This document shows positions 35,597 to 44,898 of a stretch of 64,000 nucleotides of DNA, piece by piece. Position numbers and translations under genes: made by a program. Source of the stretch: VFJQ01 sp044226525 (lineage in GTDB: Bacteria; Verrucomicrobiota; Verrucomicrobiia; Chthoniobacterales; Chthoniobacteraceae); the NCBI GenBank assembly GCA_044226525.1, contig JBGAGV010000005.1:248001-312000 (forward strand). Reading direction: 5' to 3'. The number at the start of each line of letters is the position of its first letter. Position 1 is the first letter of the stretch. The notes under the pieces are model-generated. The model saw only the letters and a program-made list of their open reading frames with translations. It searched no databases and was not told where the DNA came from.

Positions 35597-35989
35597 ATGG
35601 CCGACATCCTCATCGTCGAGGACGAGCCCAGCGTGCGCGACTTTCTGCGACTGACTCTGACAGGGGTCGGCCATACCTGTCGTGACGCAGCTGGCCCGCG
35701 ACGCGCGTTGGAGCTGGCGCAGGAACGCTGGCCGGACCTGGCCCTCATCGACCTCACGTTGCCCGAGCGTGACGGGTGGACGCTCTGGGAAGACTTACGC
35801 ACACGCAGCCAGGGACGAGCGTTGCGCGTCGTGTTGTGCGGGGCCGCGATCTCGGACGCGGCCGGCGCCCATGCGCTCGAGCTCGGGGCAGCCGCCATCC
35901 TGCACAAACCCATTCGTCCTCAGAAGCTGCTGGCCACCGTCCTGGCGGCGCTGACCCAGACCCGCCACGCCGCGGAGGAGCCGCGATGA
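35597..35989 (+). CDS. Single-domain response regulator
   Basis: 130 residues, a receiver domain only. ADILIVEDEPSVRDF has the acidic pocket, the phospho-acceptor Asp is in LALIDLTLPERDGW, and HKPI holds the conserved Lys. The Thr/Ser switch position is Cys (VLCGAA), which is unusual. There is no output domain, so it acts by protein contact or phosphotransfer. Its stop overlaps the next start by ATGA. Confidence 0.9.
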   Translation: MADILIVEDEPSVRDFLRLTLTGVGHTCRDAAGPRRALELAQERWPDLALIDLTLPERDGWTLWEDLRTRSQGRALRVVLCGAAISDAAGAHALELGAAAILHKPIRPQKLLATVLAALTQTRHAAEEPR

Positions 35990-36732
35990 CGGAGCACAAG
36001 CGCATCCTGATCGTGGAGGATGAACCCGCGAACCGGCAGGTGTATGCCGAGGTCCTGACGAAGGCCGGTTACACGGTTCAAACGGCCAAAGATTGGTCAG
36101 AGGCCCTCAAAGCGCACCGGGTCTTCAAGCCGCATCTCATCATCCTGGATCTGAACCTCGGCGACGGTCCCTCGGGCTTTCACGTCCTGGCCGACATTCG
36201 CTCCGTGAACCAGCGCGTCGGCATCCTGATCCTGAGCGCCTTCGGCACCGAAGAGCACTTCGTGAAGGCCTCGGACCTGGACGCCGACAACTTCATCGTC
36301 AAGCCCGTGTCCGAGAAAACCTTGCTGGCACGCGTCCGGATGCAGTTGCGGCTGGAGCGGGATGCCGGGCTCGGACTGGAACTCCCGACGTCGACCGTGG
36401 CCTTCCAGGATTTCTCCATCGACTTCACGACGCGGTGCCTGACGACGGCCGACGGCCGCATTCAACCCCTGACCGAGGACCAGCTGCGGATCATCGCCGC
36501 GCTTCTGCGCCATCCGGGCGCCGTGACCCCGCATGACGAGCTTCTGCGGCTGGTCTATCACGCCGAGCTCGTGACCTCCTCAACCCGCAACGATCGGCGC
36601 CATGTCTTGCAGGCCGTGCAACGCTTGAAGGGCAGGTTTCGCGAGGCCGTGGGGCGCAACGTCGTGGAGCTGGAACCGCATCACGGCTTCAAGATCGAGG
36701 CGCCGCTCGAGGAGAGTCGCGGTGTCGCCTAA
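35986..36732 (+). CDS. OmpR-type response regulator with winged-helix output
   Basis: 248 residues from the ATG at 35986 (GGAGGAG upstream; overlaps the previous stop). The receiver has RILIVEDEPANRQV, the Asp in LIILDLNLGDG and Lys in IVKPVSEK. The C-terminal domain (about 140-245) is a winged helix of OmpR type (LTEDQLRIIAALLRHPG, NDRRHVLQAVQRLKGRF, VELEPHHGFKI). As the only DNA-binding output in this two-component set it likely controls the operon, the prepilin peptidase that follows, or the distant pilus genes. No target site could be identified. Confidence 0.9.
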   Translation: MTEHKRILIVEDEPANRQVYAEVLTKAGYTVQTAKDWSEALKAHRVFKPHLIILDLNLGDGPSGFHVLADIRSVNQRVGILILSAFGTEEHFVKASDLDADNFIVKPVSEKTLLARVRMQLRLERDAGLGLELPTSTVAFQDFSIDFTTRCLTTADGRIQPLTEDQLRIIAALLRHPGAVTPHDELLRLVYHAELVTSSTRNDRRHVLQAVQRLKGRFREAVGRNVVELEPHHGFKIEAPLEESRGVA

Positions 36733-37252
36733 GGTCGTCGTCTGGGGCCTGATCGCGCTGTGGGTCGCCGCCCTGACCGTGAACGATTGGCGCACACGGC
36801 GTGTGCCGAACTGGGCGGTCTATCCGTTGTTGCCCGTGGCATTGGCGGTCGCCTGGCTGTGGCCACTGCACGGCGCCTATGGCCCCAGCGAGGCCATCTT
36901 CATCGCGGCGGGCATAGTGGGATGCGCCGTGATCTGGTTCATGCGCGTGCTGTCCGGCGGCGATATCAAGCTGGCGGTGCCTTTGGCGATTCTCCTGCCC
37001 TACCCCGAGTTCTATTGGGTCCTTCTCGCGATCGGACTCCTGGGTAGCCTGCTGATGGTGATGCTCTGGAACGCTGGCGCGGGTTGGAGACGCTTTCGAT
37101 CGCTCCTGGTGAGCACCCTGGCCAGCCAACGTCTGCCCAGTGCGAGTGAAACGCGGGCCGCGTCGGAGGAGAGACAGCCTCCCGCAACCTGGCTGGTGGG
37201 GCTCCCAGCCATCCTTCTCATCGTGAGCGCGGTCGTCGGGCCTACACGATAA
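36722..37252 (+). CDS. tadV: Prepilin peptidase (TadV/CpaA type, A24 family)
   Basis: 176 residues with a GTG start overlapping the regulator's 3' end. Several transmembrane helices carry the two aspartyl-protease sites: Asp in VNDWRTRRVPN and the GGDIKL motif. The N-terminal methylase domain of longer family members is missing, as in Tad pilus peptidases. It would cleave leader peptides of Flp and the TadE-like proteins encoded at 59-60 kb. Its placement in the two-component operon suggests that pilin processing is under signal control. Confidence 0.8.
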   Translation: MSPKVVVWGLIALWVAALTVNDWRTRRVPNWAVYPLLPVALAVAWLWPLHGAYGPSEAIFIAAGIVGCAVIWFMRVLSGGDIKLAVPLAILLPYPEFYWVLLAIGLLGSLLMVMLWNAGAGWRRFRSLLVSTLASQRLPSASETRAASEERQPPATWLVGLPAILLIVSAVVGPTR

Positions 37253-37324
37253 CTGGGCGCGAGGAAGGCGGTTCGTCTCGGCTTCCGGACTCGCCCGGCG
37301 CTCGATCGTCGGCAACCGGACGGG

Positions 37325-37525
37325 CTAAGGGGCGCCCGCCATCGCGACGTTACTCGCCAACGTTTTGAGCCGCTCGCCATTGGCTTGCACGACTGTGATC
37401 GTGACCGCGCCCGAGGGACTCATTCGGATGTCCCGAACGATGCCCGTCTTTCCGGCGTGCGTCCCTTTAACGACGACACACGCGTCGCCGTCTTTGATCT
37501 GCAGGGTGACCTTGGACTTCGGCAT
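37325..37525 (-). CDS. Small KOW-domain protein
   Basis: 66 residues from the ATG at 37525, with a near-perfect GGAGG 7 nt upstream; the longer frame to 37561 has no such site. IKDGDACVVVKGTHAGKTGI is a KOW motif as in L24/NusG-type small beta-barrels. KOW barrels bind RNA or RNA polymerase. As a stand-alone protein behind the primase it could be a transcription or translation regulator of the element. It converges on the prepilin peptidase gene. Confidence 0.7.
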   Translation of the reverse strand: MPKSKVTLQIKDGDACVVVKGTHAGKTGIVRDIRMSPSGAVTITVVQANGERLKTLASNVAMAGAP

Positions 37526-37702
37526 GTCGATATCCTCCTTCAAGAATTCAGCGCCCATCACGATCCCATCGACAAAGGGCGCACCAGTTGAGGCCGATGG
37601 GTTGCGAGTGTTTTCGCGAACGACGGTTTCCTCTGGCGATGAGATGCAGCCGTATCCGTTGGGTCCAGACGTTCACGGACGTGCGACCGGCCGGTTTTGA
37701 GC

Positions 37703-38782
37703 TCAGCCCAATCGTCGGACCCAGCGCGTATATCCGGCCTGACCGACAAACGCATTCAGATCCTTGACGTTGTCTGGCAATCGAACGATCTGGCCCTTCC
37801 CCACTGTGGTTTGCCAACGCACGACCGCGTCGTACCCCGTTCCGGATTCATCGTTGTGCGGCACGAAGATCAGGGGCCGTCGCAGTCGTCTGAGTGTATC
37901 CGCGTGTTCATCACTCAGGGCCGTTCCACAGACGGCCACCGCGTCGAGCCCGGCCTGCACCGCCGTCACCCGATCCGGCGGGCTCTCCACCACAATCACG
38001 GGCTTCTTGCTCGGTCGACGATCCAACTGAGCGTAGCCATACAGCGACTTCGAAACGCCGCGCAGCGCCAGATACTTCACGCTGTCCTCGCCCAGCCAAT
38101 CCGCGAACCGTCGCCCAATCAGGTGCAGCACCCGGCCGCTGCGATCCAGGTCGATGAAGACGATGCGGCCGGCAAAGAACTCCTTGCGTCCCGTGTCCGC
38201 ATCGAGCAACTGCGCGCGTTGCCCGGCCACGATGCCCACACCCTCGGAGCGCAGCACGCTGGCCAGCATCCCGCCGGCCGCGTAGCCGAGCCCCTGCTGG
38301 TGAATCGTCTTGTCCGAGAATCCGCGCGATCGCAGGTAGACCAGAGGACTACTGGCGTCGTTGCCGGACGCGAGTAGCGTCGTGTGATAGAGACGCGCGG
38401 CCAGGTGCAGCGCCAGTTGAGCCGGGCCCTCCAGCTCGATCGGCCGTGAGGGTGTGGCGGTTGGTTGCGGTGCCCGCGGTGACACAGCCAGAGGCGCACC
38501 GAGCTCCGTCACCACCTGATCGATCTCGTCTCGCGCGCAAGCATCCAGAGGTTTGTCGAACCGAAGGTAACTGATGAAGTCGAGGACGGTGCCTTTGCGC
38601 CCGCAGCCAAAGCAACGCCAGGAGCCGGACGTGCGCGACACCCCAAGACTGGGGGTGCCATCCGCATGAAAAGGACAACGTCCCATCAGCCACCCCCCAC
38701 CCGATCCGCGCAGGTCGAGATATCGACCCACGACGGTCGGGAGATCATGCTGCTGGCGGAGGTCCTTGAAGTCGTAAGTCAT
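37703..38782 (-). CDS. DnaG-like primase with CHC2 zinc finger and altered TOPRIM site
   Basis: 359 residues from the ATG at 38782. The CHC2 finger has Cys36, His39, Cys57 and Cys60 (GRCPFHADGTPS, WRCFGCGRKG). A catalytic core follows with GYAAGG and FFAGRIVFIDLDRSGRV, then a TOPRIM fold beginning VIVVESPPDRVTAVQAGLDA with GTAL. The usual D-x-D of TOPRIM is replaced by VPHNDESG, with a single Asp, so the metal site is altered. There is no DnaB-interaction C-terminus of normal size. It probably serves element replication. A sigma-70-like promoter with an SOS-type box is located about 65-95 nt upstream. Confidence 0.8.
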   Translation of the reverse strand: MTYDFKDLRQQHDLPTVVGRYLDLRGSGGGWLMGRCPFHADGTPSLGVSRTSGSWRCFGCGRKGTVLDFISYLRFDKPLDACARDEIDQVVTELGAPLAVSPRAPQPTATPSRPIELEGPAQLALHLAARLYHTTLLASGNDASSPLVYLRSRGFSDKTIHQQGLGYAAGGMLASVLRSEGVGIVAGQRAQLLDADTGRKEFFAGRIVFIDLDRSGRVLHLIGRRFADWLGEDSVKYLALRGVSKSLYGYAQLDRRPSKKPVIVVESPPDRVTAVQAGLDAVAVCGTALSDEHADTLRRLRRPLIFVPHNDESGTGYDAVVRWQTTVGKGQIVRLPDNVKDLNAFVGQAGYTRWVRRLG

Positions 38783-38847
38783 GGTCAGGCCACCGTGATG
38801 AGACGCGCCGCGGACGTCGATCAAACGACCCCATTCCTTCGGTTTCC

Positions 38848-38876
38848 AGGATAGAACTTTTGTTCTTTCGCGTCAA
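38848..38876 (-). promoter_or_regulatory. Primase promoter with SOS (LexA)-type box in the spacer
   Basis: On the minus strand TTGACG (38871-38876), a 17-bp spacer and TATCCT (38848-38853). The spacer contains AGAACAAAAGTTCT (complement of 38853-38866), a GAAC-N4-GTTC palindrome matching the Gram-positive LexA/DinR operator core. Binding there would block RNA polymerase. Confidence 0.6.
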
Positions 38877-38893
38877 TCCAGAGGTACCGCTTG

Positions 38894-40810
38894 TCACGGC
38901 AGCTGCGTTTCAGGGAAAGGCGCCTCCATCGGCCCGGCTCGTTGAGAGCGCCAGACCGCGCGCAAGAGATGCACACGGCCGGCGTCATCGGCGACGAGAT
39001 CCCAGCGCGTCAGCCGGATGTCGAGCCGCGTGTGATAGGCCGCGTCCAGCGCGCGCAGCCGCCGCTGCCACAAGCGCAAGCGCCCCTCGCCGCCCTCGCG
39101 CACGATCACGAGGATCCGTTCGGGCCGGCCCCGCCAACCCTGGCCCGGACCGGCGGCGCTGTAATAGCGCTTGAGCTTGCGCATCAGGCGCGCGCCGCGG
39201 ATCGTGCCGCGGTCGAGCTCGAGCCAGAAGCGCGCCACGTGCGTGGCCTTCCCCGAATGCTCGCGCCGCACCAGTGCGGCCACGGCATCCGGGATGACGC
39301 GCGCGCCCTCCATCCGGGCCTTTCCGCGGTCACGGCGTCGGCCGTCGATGGGCCCAACAAACCCCTGCAGCGGCGTCACCTGATCCCAGGACGCCAGCTG
39401 CAGCGCGCCTTGGCCCAGCGCTCGCTTCACGCCTACGAGGACGTCGATCACGGCCCGGGTATGGTCTGCCTGATCGACCAGGCCCTGAACCGAGAGCCGT
39501 GGCGCACCGCACTGTCGTTCCACCGGCCAGCGCCGCAGGCGCGCATAGGCGTCGGGCGACAGCCCGGCTTGAGCCGCGCTCCAGGCGACGCCATCCCAAC
39601 TCAGCCAGTGCTGGCCAGACTCGTCCCGCAGGATCAGGCCTAGCTCGAGCAAGCGGCGCAAGGCAGCGCGCATGTGGCTCGCATCCAGCCCTGACACATG
39701 GGCGTGGTCGCCGGCGGTCAGGAGCGGATAGTTGCCCACGGCCACACAGACGGCCCGCTCGCGAGCCGAGAGCGCGAGTTGCAGCGCCGTCAGGCGCAAC
39801 GCTGAAAGCGAGGCCCCGACTCGGGCGCGCGCCACCAGGCCTCGGCGGAGGCGAAGCGGCGGCCGGGTCAGAGGCGCGGGCTCGACGCCCCACCAGGCGC
39901 CGACATGGGTGCGCGGTGCGGCCAGCGGGCTGCGCGCGCCACGCACGCGCGCCCATAGTGGCACTGGCGTCCCCACGGAGTCCTGCCAGGTGACCTGCTC
40001 GTCCCCAGAAGCCAGGTCAGAGAGCGTCACCCAGCGCAGCACGATCTCGGGCTCCGCGTGCCGTGCCGACTCACGCCAGAGGCGGATCATGTCGCTACGC
40101 CGGCCTTCATGGGCGGCCACCACCAGGACGATCGGAAAACGCCCGGGCTCACGCGCGAATTCGCTGCGCCGGCGCCAGGCGCGCAGCGCCCGACACTGCT
40201 GGCTGAACCAGCTCAGTTGAATGTCGCCGGGGTCGATCCACACCGCAACGGCCACCCACCGCGGACCGACATCGGTCGGGCGCTCGAGGACGGCGAGGGC
40301 ATCCCAATGCAGCGCCGAGAGTCCGCGCTCGGGATCGAAGGGCGCCTTCGGGCCCATGTACGGCGTCTCGCTACGCAGCGCCTGAACCGGCACCGTGTAG
40401 GGCGTCAACGCCCAGGCCAATCGCCCCGGATGGCCGGCGTCCCCGACGCGCGCGCACAGCGTGAGCACCCGACGCGCCACGTCCAATGAAGCAACACGGC
40501 AGAGCGCCTCGGCCTGTAAGGCCAACGACCAGGGACGCTCAAGCAGCGCCGCGCCCATCGGGGTGAGACCGAGCCGGGCCGGCGCCCGGCCCGAAGCGAC
40601 GCGCACATCCCCCCGCTCCACCCAGCCCGCGGCCAGACAGGCCGGCCGCAGCTGGCGTTCGATCTCCCAATCGAACAGGCCGGCATACGTTTCGAGCACG
40701 GCCTGCTGCGCCCAGGGCAGGTCATGCACGGCGCGCAGGAAACGCGTCAGCGCCGTCGCCTCCGGAACCGGCGTGTGGACCGGCGGCCGCCCGCGCGATC
40801 GTCGGCTCAT
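38894..40810 (-). CDS. Replication-relaxation family protein (Replic_Relax)
   Basis: 638 residues, basic. The C-terminal part has IPDAVAALVRREHSGKATHV followed by ARFWLELDRGTI, the conserved core of replication-relaxation proteins, which initiate plasmid or ICE replication or transfer. Winged-helix-like segments (TAGDHAHVSGLDASHMRAAL) occur in the middle. It overlaps the coupling ATPase gene upstream by ATGA and ends at the primase promoter. It is the best relaxase-like candidate in the window. No classical HUH or MOB motif is seen, so the nick site is unpredictable. Confidence 0.75.
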   Translation of the reverse strand: MSRRSRGRPPVHTPVPEATALTRFLRAVHDLPWAQQAVLETYAGLFDWEIERQLRPACLAAGWVERGDVRVASGRAPARLGLTPMGAALLERPWSLALQAEALCRVASLDVARRVLTLCARVGDAGHPGRLAWALTPYTVPVQALRSETPYMGPKAPFDPERGLSALHWDALAVLERPTDVGPRWVAVAVWIDPGDIQLSWFSQQCRALRAWRRRSEFAREPGRFPIVLVVAAHEGRRSDMIRLWRESARHAEPEIVLRWVTLSDLASGDEQVTWQDSVGTPVPLWARVRGARSPLAAPRTHVGAWWGVEPAPLTRPPLRLRRGLVARARVGASLSALRLTALQLALSARERAVCVAVGNYPLLTAGDHAHVSGLDASHMRAALRRLLELGLILRDESGQHWLSWDGVAWSAAQAGLSPDAYARLRRWPVERQCGAPRLSVQGLVDQADHTRAVIDVLVGVKRALGQGALQLASWDQVTPLQGFVGPIDGRRRDRGKARMEGARVIPDAVAALVRREHSGKATHVARFWLELDRGTIRGARLMRKLKRYYSAAGPGQGWRGRPERILVIVREGGEGRLRLWQRRLRALDAAYHTRLDIRLTRWDLVADDAGRVHLLRAVWRSQRAGPMEAPFPETQLP

Positions 40811-43800
40811 TCAATTGGCCCTCGTCGCTCAGCAGGTCGACGCGGCCGCGATCCACCACTCCAGTGCGCGTCCGACTCGCCCGAGTCGTTCGACCCGTGG
40901 CCGTTCGTTGCCCCTGTCGCATCGGCACCGCCACCGGCGGCCCCGCCCGTGGCGGCACGCACCTTGAGTCGGGACGCCACTGACGCGAGCTGCGGTTGGA
41001 TCTCCACGTCCTCGACATCCATGCCCGGCAAGCGCACGCTCGGCCGGGACGGCGCGCGACCCGCCTCCATCAACAGCGGCGCCAGCGCCTGATCGGCCGG
41101 GCGAGTGGCCAGTTGCGCCATCGCCGCGCGGGCCTCATCGCCAAAGGTCGCCACCTCGGGCTGCGCGTCGCCCAGCTCATAGGCTTCTTCAAAACGTTGG
41201 ATCGAGCCGCGCGCCAGACGGTCGGCTTCCTCCACCGACGTGGTGTAGGCCGAGACCGCGCCGCGCACCAGTCGGGTCATGGCGGGATCGGGATCCAGCG
41301 GTCGCTCCAGCTCCACCGAATACAACGGCACAACGCGATTGTCGTCCGTCACCGTACGCACATAGGCCATGAAGGCCGAGAGCGTCGTCAGGCTCTCGGG
41401 CCGGAGCTGCTCGGCGTCGAACTCGCGCCCCACCAGATACTGCGCGTCGTCGCCGTTGAGCTGCAGCGCGACGAGGGTCGTGAGGCCGGCGAGCAGACCG
41501 TCCACCGACTCGCGGCCCGACTCGCTCGTGCCCGCCATGCGGCGCAGGTTGCCCAGGCTCTGCGTGCCCAGGATCAGGTTGCCGCCGAACTTGAGCAGCG
41601 TCGCGGTGTAGTCGGCGTAGTCGATGCCGTCGAAGAGCTGGGCCTCATCCGCGATCGCCGTGACCTGCACGCGTTCGCCGCGCGCCATCTGACCCTGAGC
41701 CAGGATGACGTTGCGGATCACGTTGAGGATGAAGCTTCCGAGGAAGCCGGCCAGGTCGTTGCCCAGACGCGCGGCGTTGAGGTTCACGATCACGATCGCG
41801 CGCGAACGGATCGCCTCGGCCAGGTGCACGGTTGAGCGCGGCTGACCCACCAACCGGCGCATGAAGGCCGCGCGCTCGAAGGCCTGCATCTTGCTGTTCA
41901 CGGGCGAGATCACGGTCTCGCGCAGCGACGGGCTGAGCGCGTCGTAGGCGCCGAGGAAGTAGCGATGAAGTTCAGGTCGGGTCTCAGCCGGCACCTCGCG
42001 CCGCAGAAATTCCGCGCGCGCTTCGCTGCGACAGTTGAGCAGCGGCCAGAGGCTGAGCAGCGTGTACTGGCGCTCGGGCGCCCGGCGCAGATTAGCCTCG
42101 GCCAGCGCCTGCAGCCCGTTCACGAGCGGGATGAGCATGCGCGGCCCCCAGTATTCCTTCCAGAGTGAGCGGCCGATATTGACGAAGGTCTCGCTGATCT
42201 CGTCCGGCGAGAGCCCGGCCTGGACGTCGAGCAGGTTGAGACCCACCGCGCGCGTGAGATCCGCGGCATCGATCAGGATCGTGGAGCGGGCGCGCTCGGG
42301 CGAGATCAAGCCGATCAGGCGCTCGGCCATATCGCCGTGCGGGTCGAGCACCACCGTGCAGCGCGTCGGATCGTTGAAGCACCAGGTCGCCATCAACTCC
42401 AGGAGCGTGGTCTTGCCGTGCTGGGGCTTGCCCACGATCAGGGTGTTGCGGCGCAGCGCCAGCGGGGAGAGATCCACGGCCACCTGATACGGCCCCTTGC
42501 GCGCCACGCCGATGCGTTGCCCCGTGGGCCACGTGACCTGCGCGGGCAAGGGCAACAGGCGCTGAAAGAGCGCGCGCTCGAGCTGCTCGTGATGCGCGCC
42601 GACCGGGATATGCCAGAGCCCCGCGACCTCGCGCACGCTGAGGGTCGCGTCGCCGCCCTTGTCCGGCGCCAGGCGCTGCGGTTCCGCGCCCTTCACGGCC
42701 GGCGCGATCGCGAGGTGATTGCCCGAGGTGGTGTTGAAGAGCTGATAGGCGCGCGCCAGGCGATCGGCGATGACGGCCGCGCGATCGGGCGTGGCCGCGC
42801 CGGCGTAGATGCGCAGCGACGCGCGAAAGGCCTGCTCGCGCAGCTTGATCTCGGCCTCGGCCTCGAGGGCCGTGGCCCACTCGTTGCGCTGGGCCGCGAG
42901 CGTGATCCCGCCGCCCAGCAGCGACAGCGCGGCCGGGATGCCGAGCGCCCAGTGCCACCAGGCCGAGGCGAAAAAGTACAGGGCCATCAGCGTGGCGAAG
43001 CCCGCGATCATCAGGACAAAGGTCAGGATCGCGATGAACAGGGCCTTCAGGTCCGGCGCCCCCTGGCCGCCCGTGGCGCGCCGGCGGATGACATTGAGGT
43101 CGCGCAGATGCCGGTCCGCCCAGTTCGCCTGGGCGGCGCCGTGCACGATGACCTGGGCCAGTCCGCTTTCGCCCGGGGCCAAGTCCGCCAGCGCGGCCAG
43201 GATCGGCGTGAGCGGATCGTTGCCCTCGAATTCGCGCCAGGTCTTGAGCGACAGGAAGGCCGCGCGCCCCGGGCGCAGCGCCAGCGCGGTCTGGGCCGGG
43301 GCGTCCGGGAGACGACGCGCCGGATCGGCGTCCGCCGGCAGCGGCCGGGTCTCGAGGTCCGGGTAGACGTGATGCAGCTGGTCGATGACCTGGCGCACCG
43401 CCGCCGGCGCGCCGCGCACCGACAGGCGCCGCTGCGCGCCGTCCCCGGAGACCTCCAGAGCGACGTCGCCGGCCAGCGTGTGGAAGGCGCCGGCCAGCTG
43501 CTCCATAGCGGTGACGTCGACCTCGTTGTGCAGCGGCGGCAGCACCTCCACCCCCACCGGCCCGATCGGCGCGATCGGCCCGATCGGCGCGCCCGGCGCG
43601 ACCGGGTCAGCCGGCGCGAGTCCACCGGCAGCCACCTGGGGCAGCGTCAGGGCGGGTCCAGGCTTCGGCGCTGGGGGGAAATCCCTCCGCTGCAAGGGGG
43701 TGATAACCCTCGCGGGGAGGCCCGGTGTCGGGGCCGCTCCAGAGGGCCCCACAGCGGGCGCCGGAGCCACGATCGGTGTCACGGGAGGATCAGCCGGCGT

Positions 43801-44190
43801 GGGCGCGCTTGTGGCCGTCCCTGTGGCGTCCGTCGGCCTATCAAAGGGCAGCAGCGGCAGAACGGCGTGGTCGTCGTCCAGGTCATCGATCATCCAGGCG
43901 GCGCGTACAGCCGGTCGGGATGACATCGGTGGCGGAGTCGGCGCGGGCGGTTCACGTGGAGCGGCCGGTTCGTCGATCACGCGCTGAGCCGCCTCGGGAC
44001 GCGTCGACCGCGCGCGATCCTCCCGAGCGGGCCCCGCGACCGGCGCCGGCGCCGCCTCGACCGGGGATCCATTCGCCTCCGCACAGGCGACGAGCATGCC
44101 TTTCGCGCAGACGGGACAGACAAAGACCCACTGAAAGGCCTCGGCTTCACCGGTCGCGGCCCCGCAGGCCGAACAGACATAGCGCGTCAT
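40807..44190 (-). CDS. Conjugative coupling ATPase (VirD4/TraG/HerA type) with N-terminal zinc ribbon
   Basis: 1127 residues from the ATG at 44190 (GGAGG 5 nt upstream; the longer frame lacks a site). It opens with a zinc ribbon (YVCSAC, FVCPVC), then a Pro-rich linker, a long hydrophilic segment, two transmembrane helices near 383-430, and the ATPase domain with Walker A VGKPQHGKTT (about 584) and Walker B TVVLDPHGD. ITAIADEAQLFDGIDYADYT and LILGTQSLGNLRRM complete the family pattern. It would couple DNA to the secretion channel. It lies between the M23 hydrolase gene and the replication-relaxation gene. Confidence 0.85.
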   Translation of the reverse strand: MTRYVCSACGAATGEAEAFQWVFVCPVCAKGMLVACAEANGSPVEAAPAPVAGPAREDRARSTRPEAAQRVIDEPAAPREPPAPTPPPMSSRPAVRAAWMIDDLDDDHAVLPLLPFDRPTDATGTATSAPTPADPPVTPIVAPAPAVGPSGAAPTPGLPARVITPLQRRDFPPAPKPGPALTLPQVAAGGLAPADPVAPGAPIGPIAPIGPVGVEVLPPLHNEVDVTAMEQLAGAFHTLAGDVALEVSGDGAQRRLSVRGAPAAVRQVIDQLHHVYPDLETRPLPADADPARRLPDAPAQTALALRPGRAAFLSLKTWREFEGNDPLTPILAALADLAPGESGLAQVIVHGAAQANWADRHLRDLNVIRRRATGGQGAPDLKALFIAILTFVLMIAGFATLMALYFFASAWWHWALGIPAALSLLGGGITLAAQRNEWATALEAEAEIKLREQAFRASLRIYAGAATPDRAAVIADRLARAYQLFNTTSGNHLAIAPAVKGAEPQRLAPDKGGDATLSVREVAGLWHIPVGAHHEQLERALFQRLLPLPAQVTWPTGQRIGVARKGPYQVAVDLSPLALRRNTLIVGKPQHGKTTLLELMATWCFNDPTRCTVVLDPHGDMAERLIGLISPERARSTILIDAADLTRAVGLNLLDVQAGLSPDEISETFVNIGRSLWKEYWGPRMLIPLVNGLQALAEANLRRAPERQYTLLSLWPLLNCRSEARAEFLRREVPAETRPELHRYFLGAYDALSPSLRETVISPVNSKMQAFERAAFMRRLVGQPRSTVHLAEAIRSRAIVIVNLNAARLGNDLAGFLGSFILNVIRNVILAQGQMARGERVQVTAIADEAQLFDGIDYADYTATLLKFGGNLILGTQSLGNLRRMAGTSESGRESVDGLLAGLTTLVALQLNGDDAQYLVGREFDAEQLRPESLTTLSAFMAYVRTVTDDNRVVPLYSVELERPLDPDPAMTRLVRGAVSAYTTSVEEADRLARGSIQRFEEAYELGDAQPEVATFGDEARAAMAQLATRPADQALAPLLMEAGRAPSRPSVRLPGMDVEDVEIQPQLASVASRLKVRAATGGAAGGGADATGATNGHGSNDSGESDAHWSGGSRPRRPAERRGPIE

Positions 44191-44200
44191 CGTCGCCTCC

Positions 44201-44896
44201 TCAGTGCGGCTTGTCCACGCCGCCCGAACACGCTCCGAGATAGATCTCGGCGCAGGGGTCGATGCGTCCGGCCGGGCCGGACATCTCGTAGTGCAGGTGC
44301 GGGCCGGTGGAGTTGCCGGTGCTGCCCGAGAGGGCGATGAGTTCGCCCCGCCCCACGACTTGTTCACATTCCACGTTGATCTGACTCAGGTGGCCATAGC
44401 GTGTGCGCCAGCCGTTGCCGTGGTCGATCACCACCGCCTCGCCGTACCCGCGGTTGTCCCAGCCGCTGAAGACCACGATCCCGCTCTCGGCGGCGTAGAT
44501 CGGCGAACCCAGGCCCACGCCGATGTCGATCCCGGGATGGTTCACGGGGTTGAAGCGCCAGCCGTTACCGAGGTGGAGCGTGTCCGCCGGCCAGTGCCAG
44601 TTGAGGCCGCCCACCGGCCCGGCCACCCCGCCCTCACACGTGCCCGGTTGGCCGGGCAGCGTGATCGGCGCGCCGGGCGTGCCCGGGTTGGTGTCGCCGA
44701 GCTCGCCGTCGCTGCCGGTGGGCTGCGGCACACCCAGGAGCCACGCGTCGAGCGCGTCGGCGTACATCCCCAGGCCGTCTCCGCGCAGCGTCTCGCCGAA
44801 GGACCAGACCAGCCAGCTCGGAAGGCCCACGGTCAGGCAGCCGCACAGCACCGCCGCCAGAGTCGCCAGCGCCAGCATGCCCTGCAGGAACTTCAT
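44201..44896 (-). CDS. M23 (LytM) peptidoglycan endopeptidase
   Basis: 231 residues. An N-terminal hydrophobic segment with a Cys (LAAVLCGC) may be a lipoprotein or membrane anchor. The mature catalytic domain has HPGIDIG, GYGEAVVIDHGNGW, YGHLS and HLHYE, i.e. the zinc-binding H-x3-D and HxH motifs of M23 peptidases. In T4SS operons of monoderm-like bacteria such enzymes open the wall for the channel, replacing VirB1. It overlaps neither neighbour but lies tightly between VirB4 and the coupling ATPase. Confidence 0.9.
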   Translation of the reverse strand: MKFLQGMLALATLAAVLCGCLTVGLPSWLVWSFGETLRGDGLGMYADALDAWLLGVPQPTGSDGELGDTNPGTPGAPITLPGQPGTCEGGVAGPVGGLNWHWPADTLHLGNGWRFNPVNHPGIDIGVGLGSPIYAAESGIVVFSGWDNRGYGEAVVIDHGNGWRTRYGHLSQINVECEQVVGRGELIALSGSTGNSTGPHLHYEMSGPAGRIDPCAEIYLGACSGGVDKPH

Positions 44897-44898
44897 GG

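Noticed and set aside
40996..41835. Plus-strand open frames opposite the T4SS genes
   Set aside because: Low-complexity Arg/Gly/His-rich translations, fully explained by GC-rich minus-strand genes.
42337..43923. 528-codon plus-strand frame opposite the coupling ATPase
   Set aside because: Antisense shadow; the minus strand has the Walker motifs and ribosome site.
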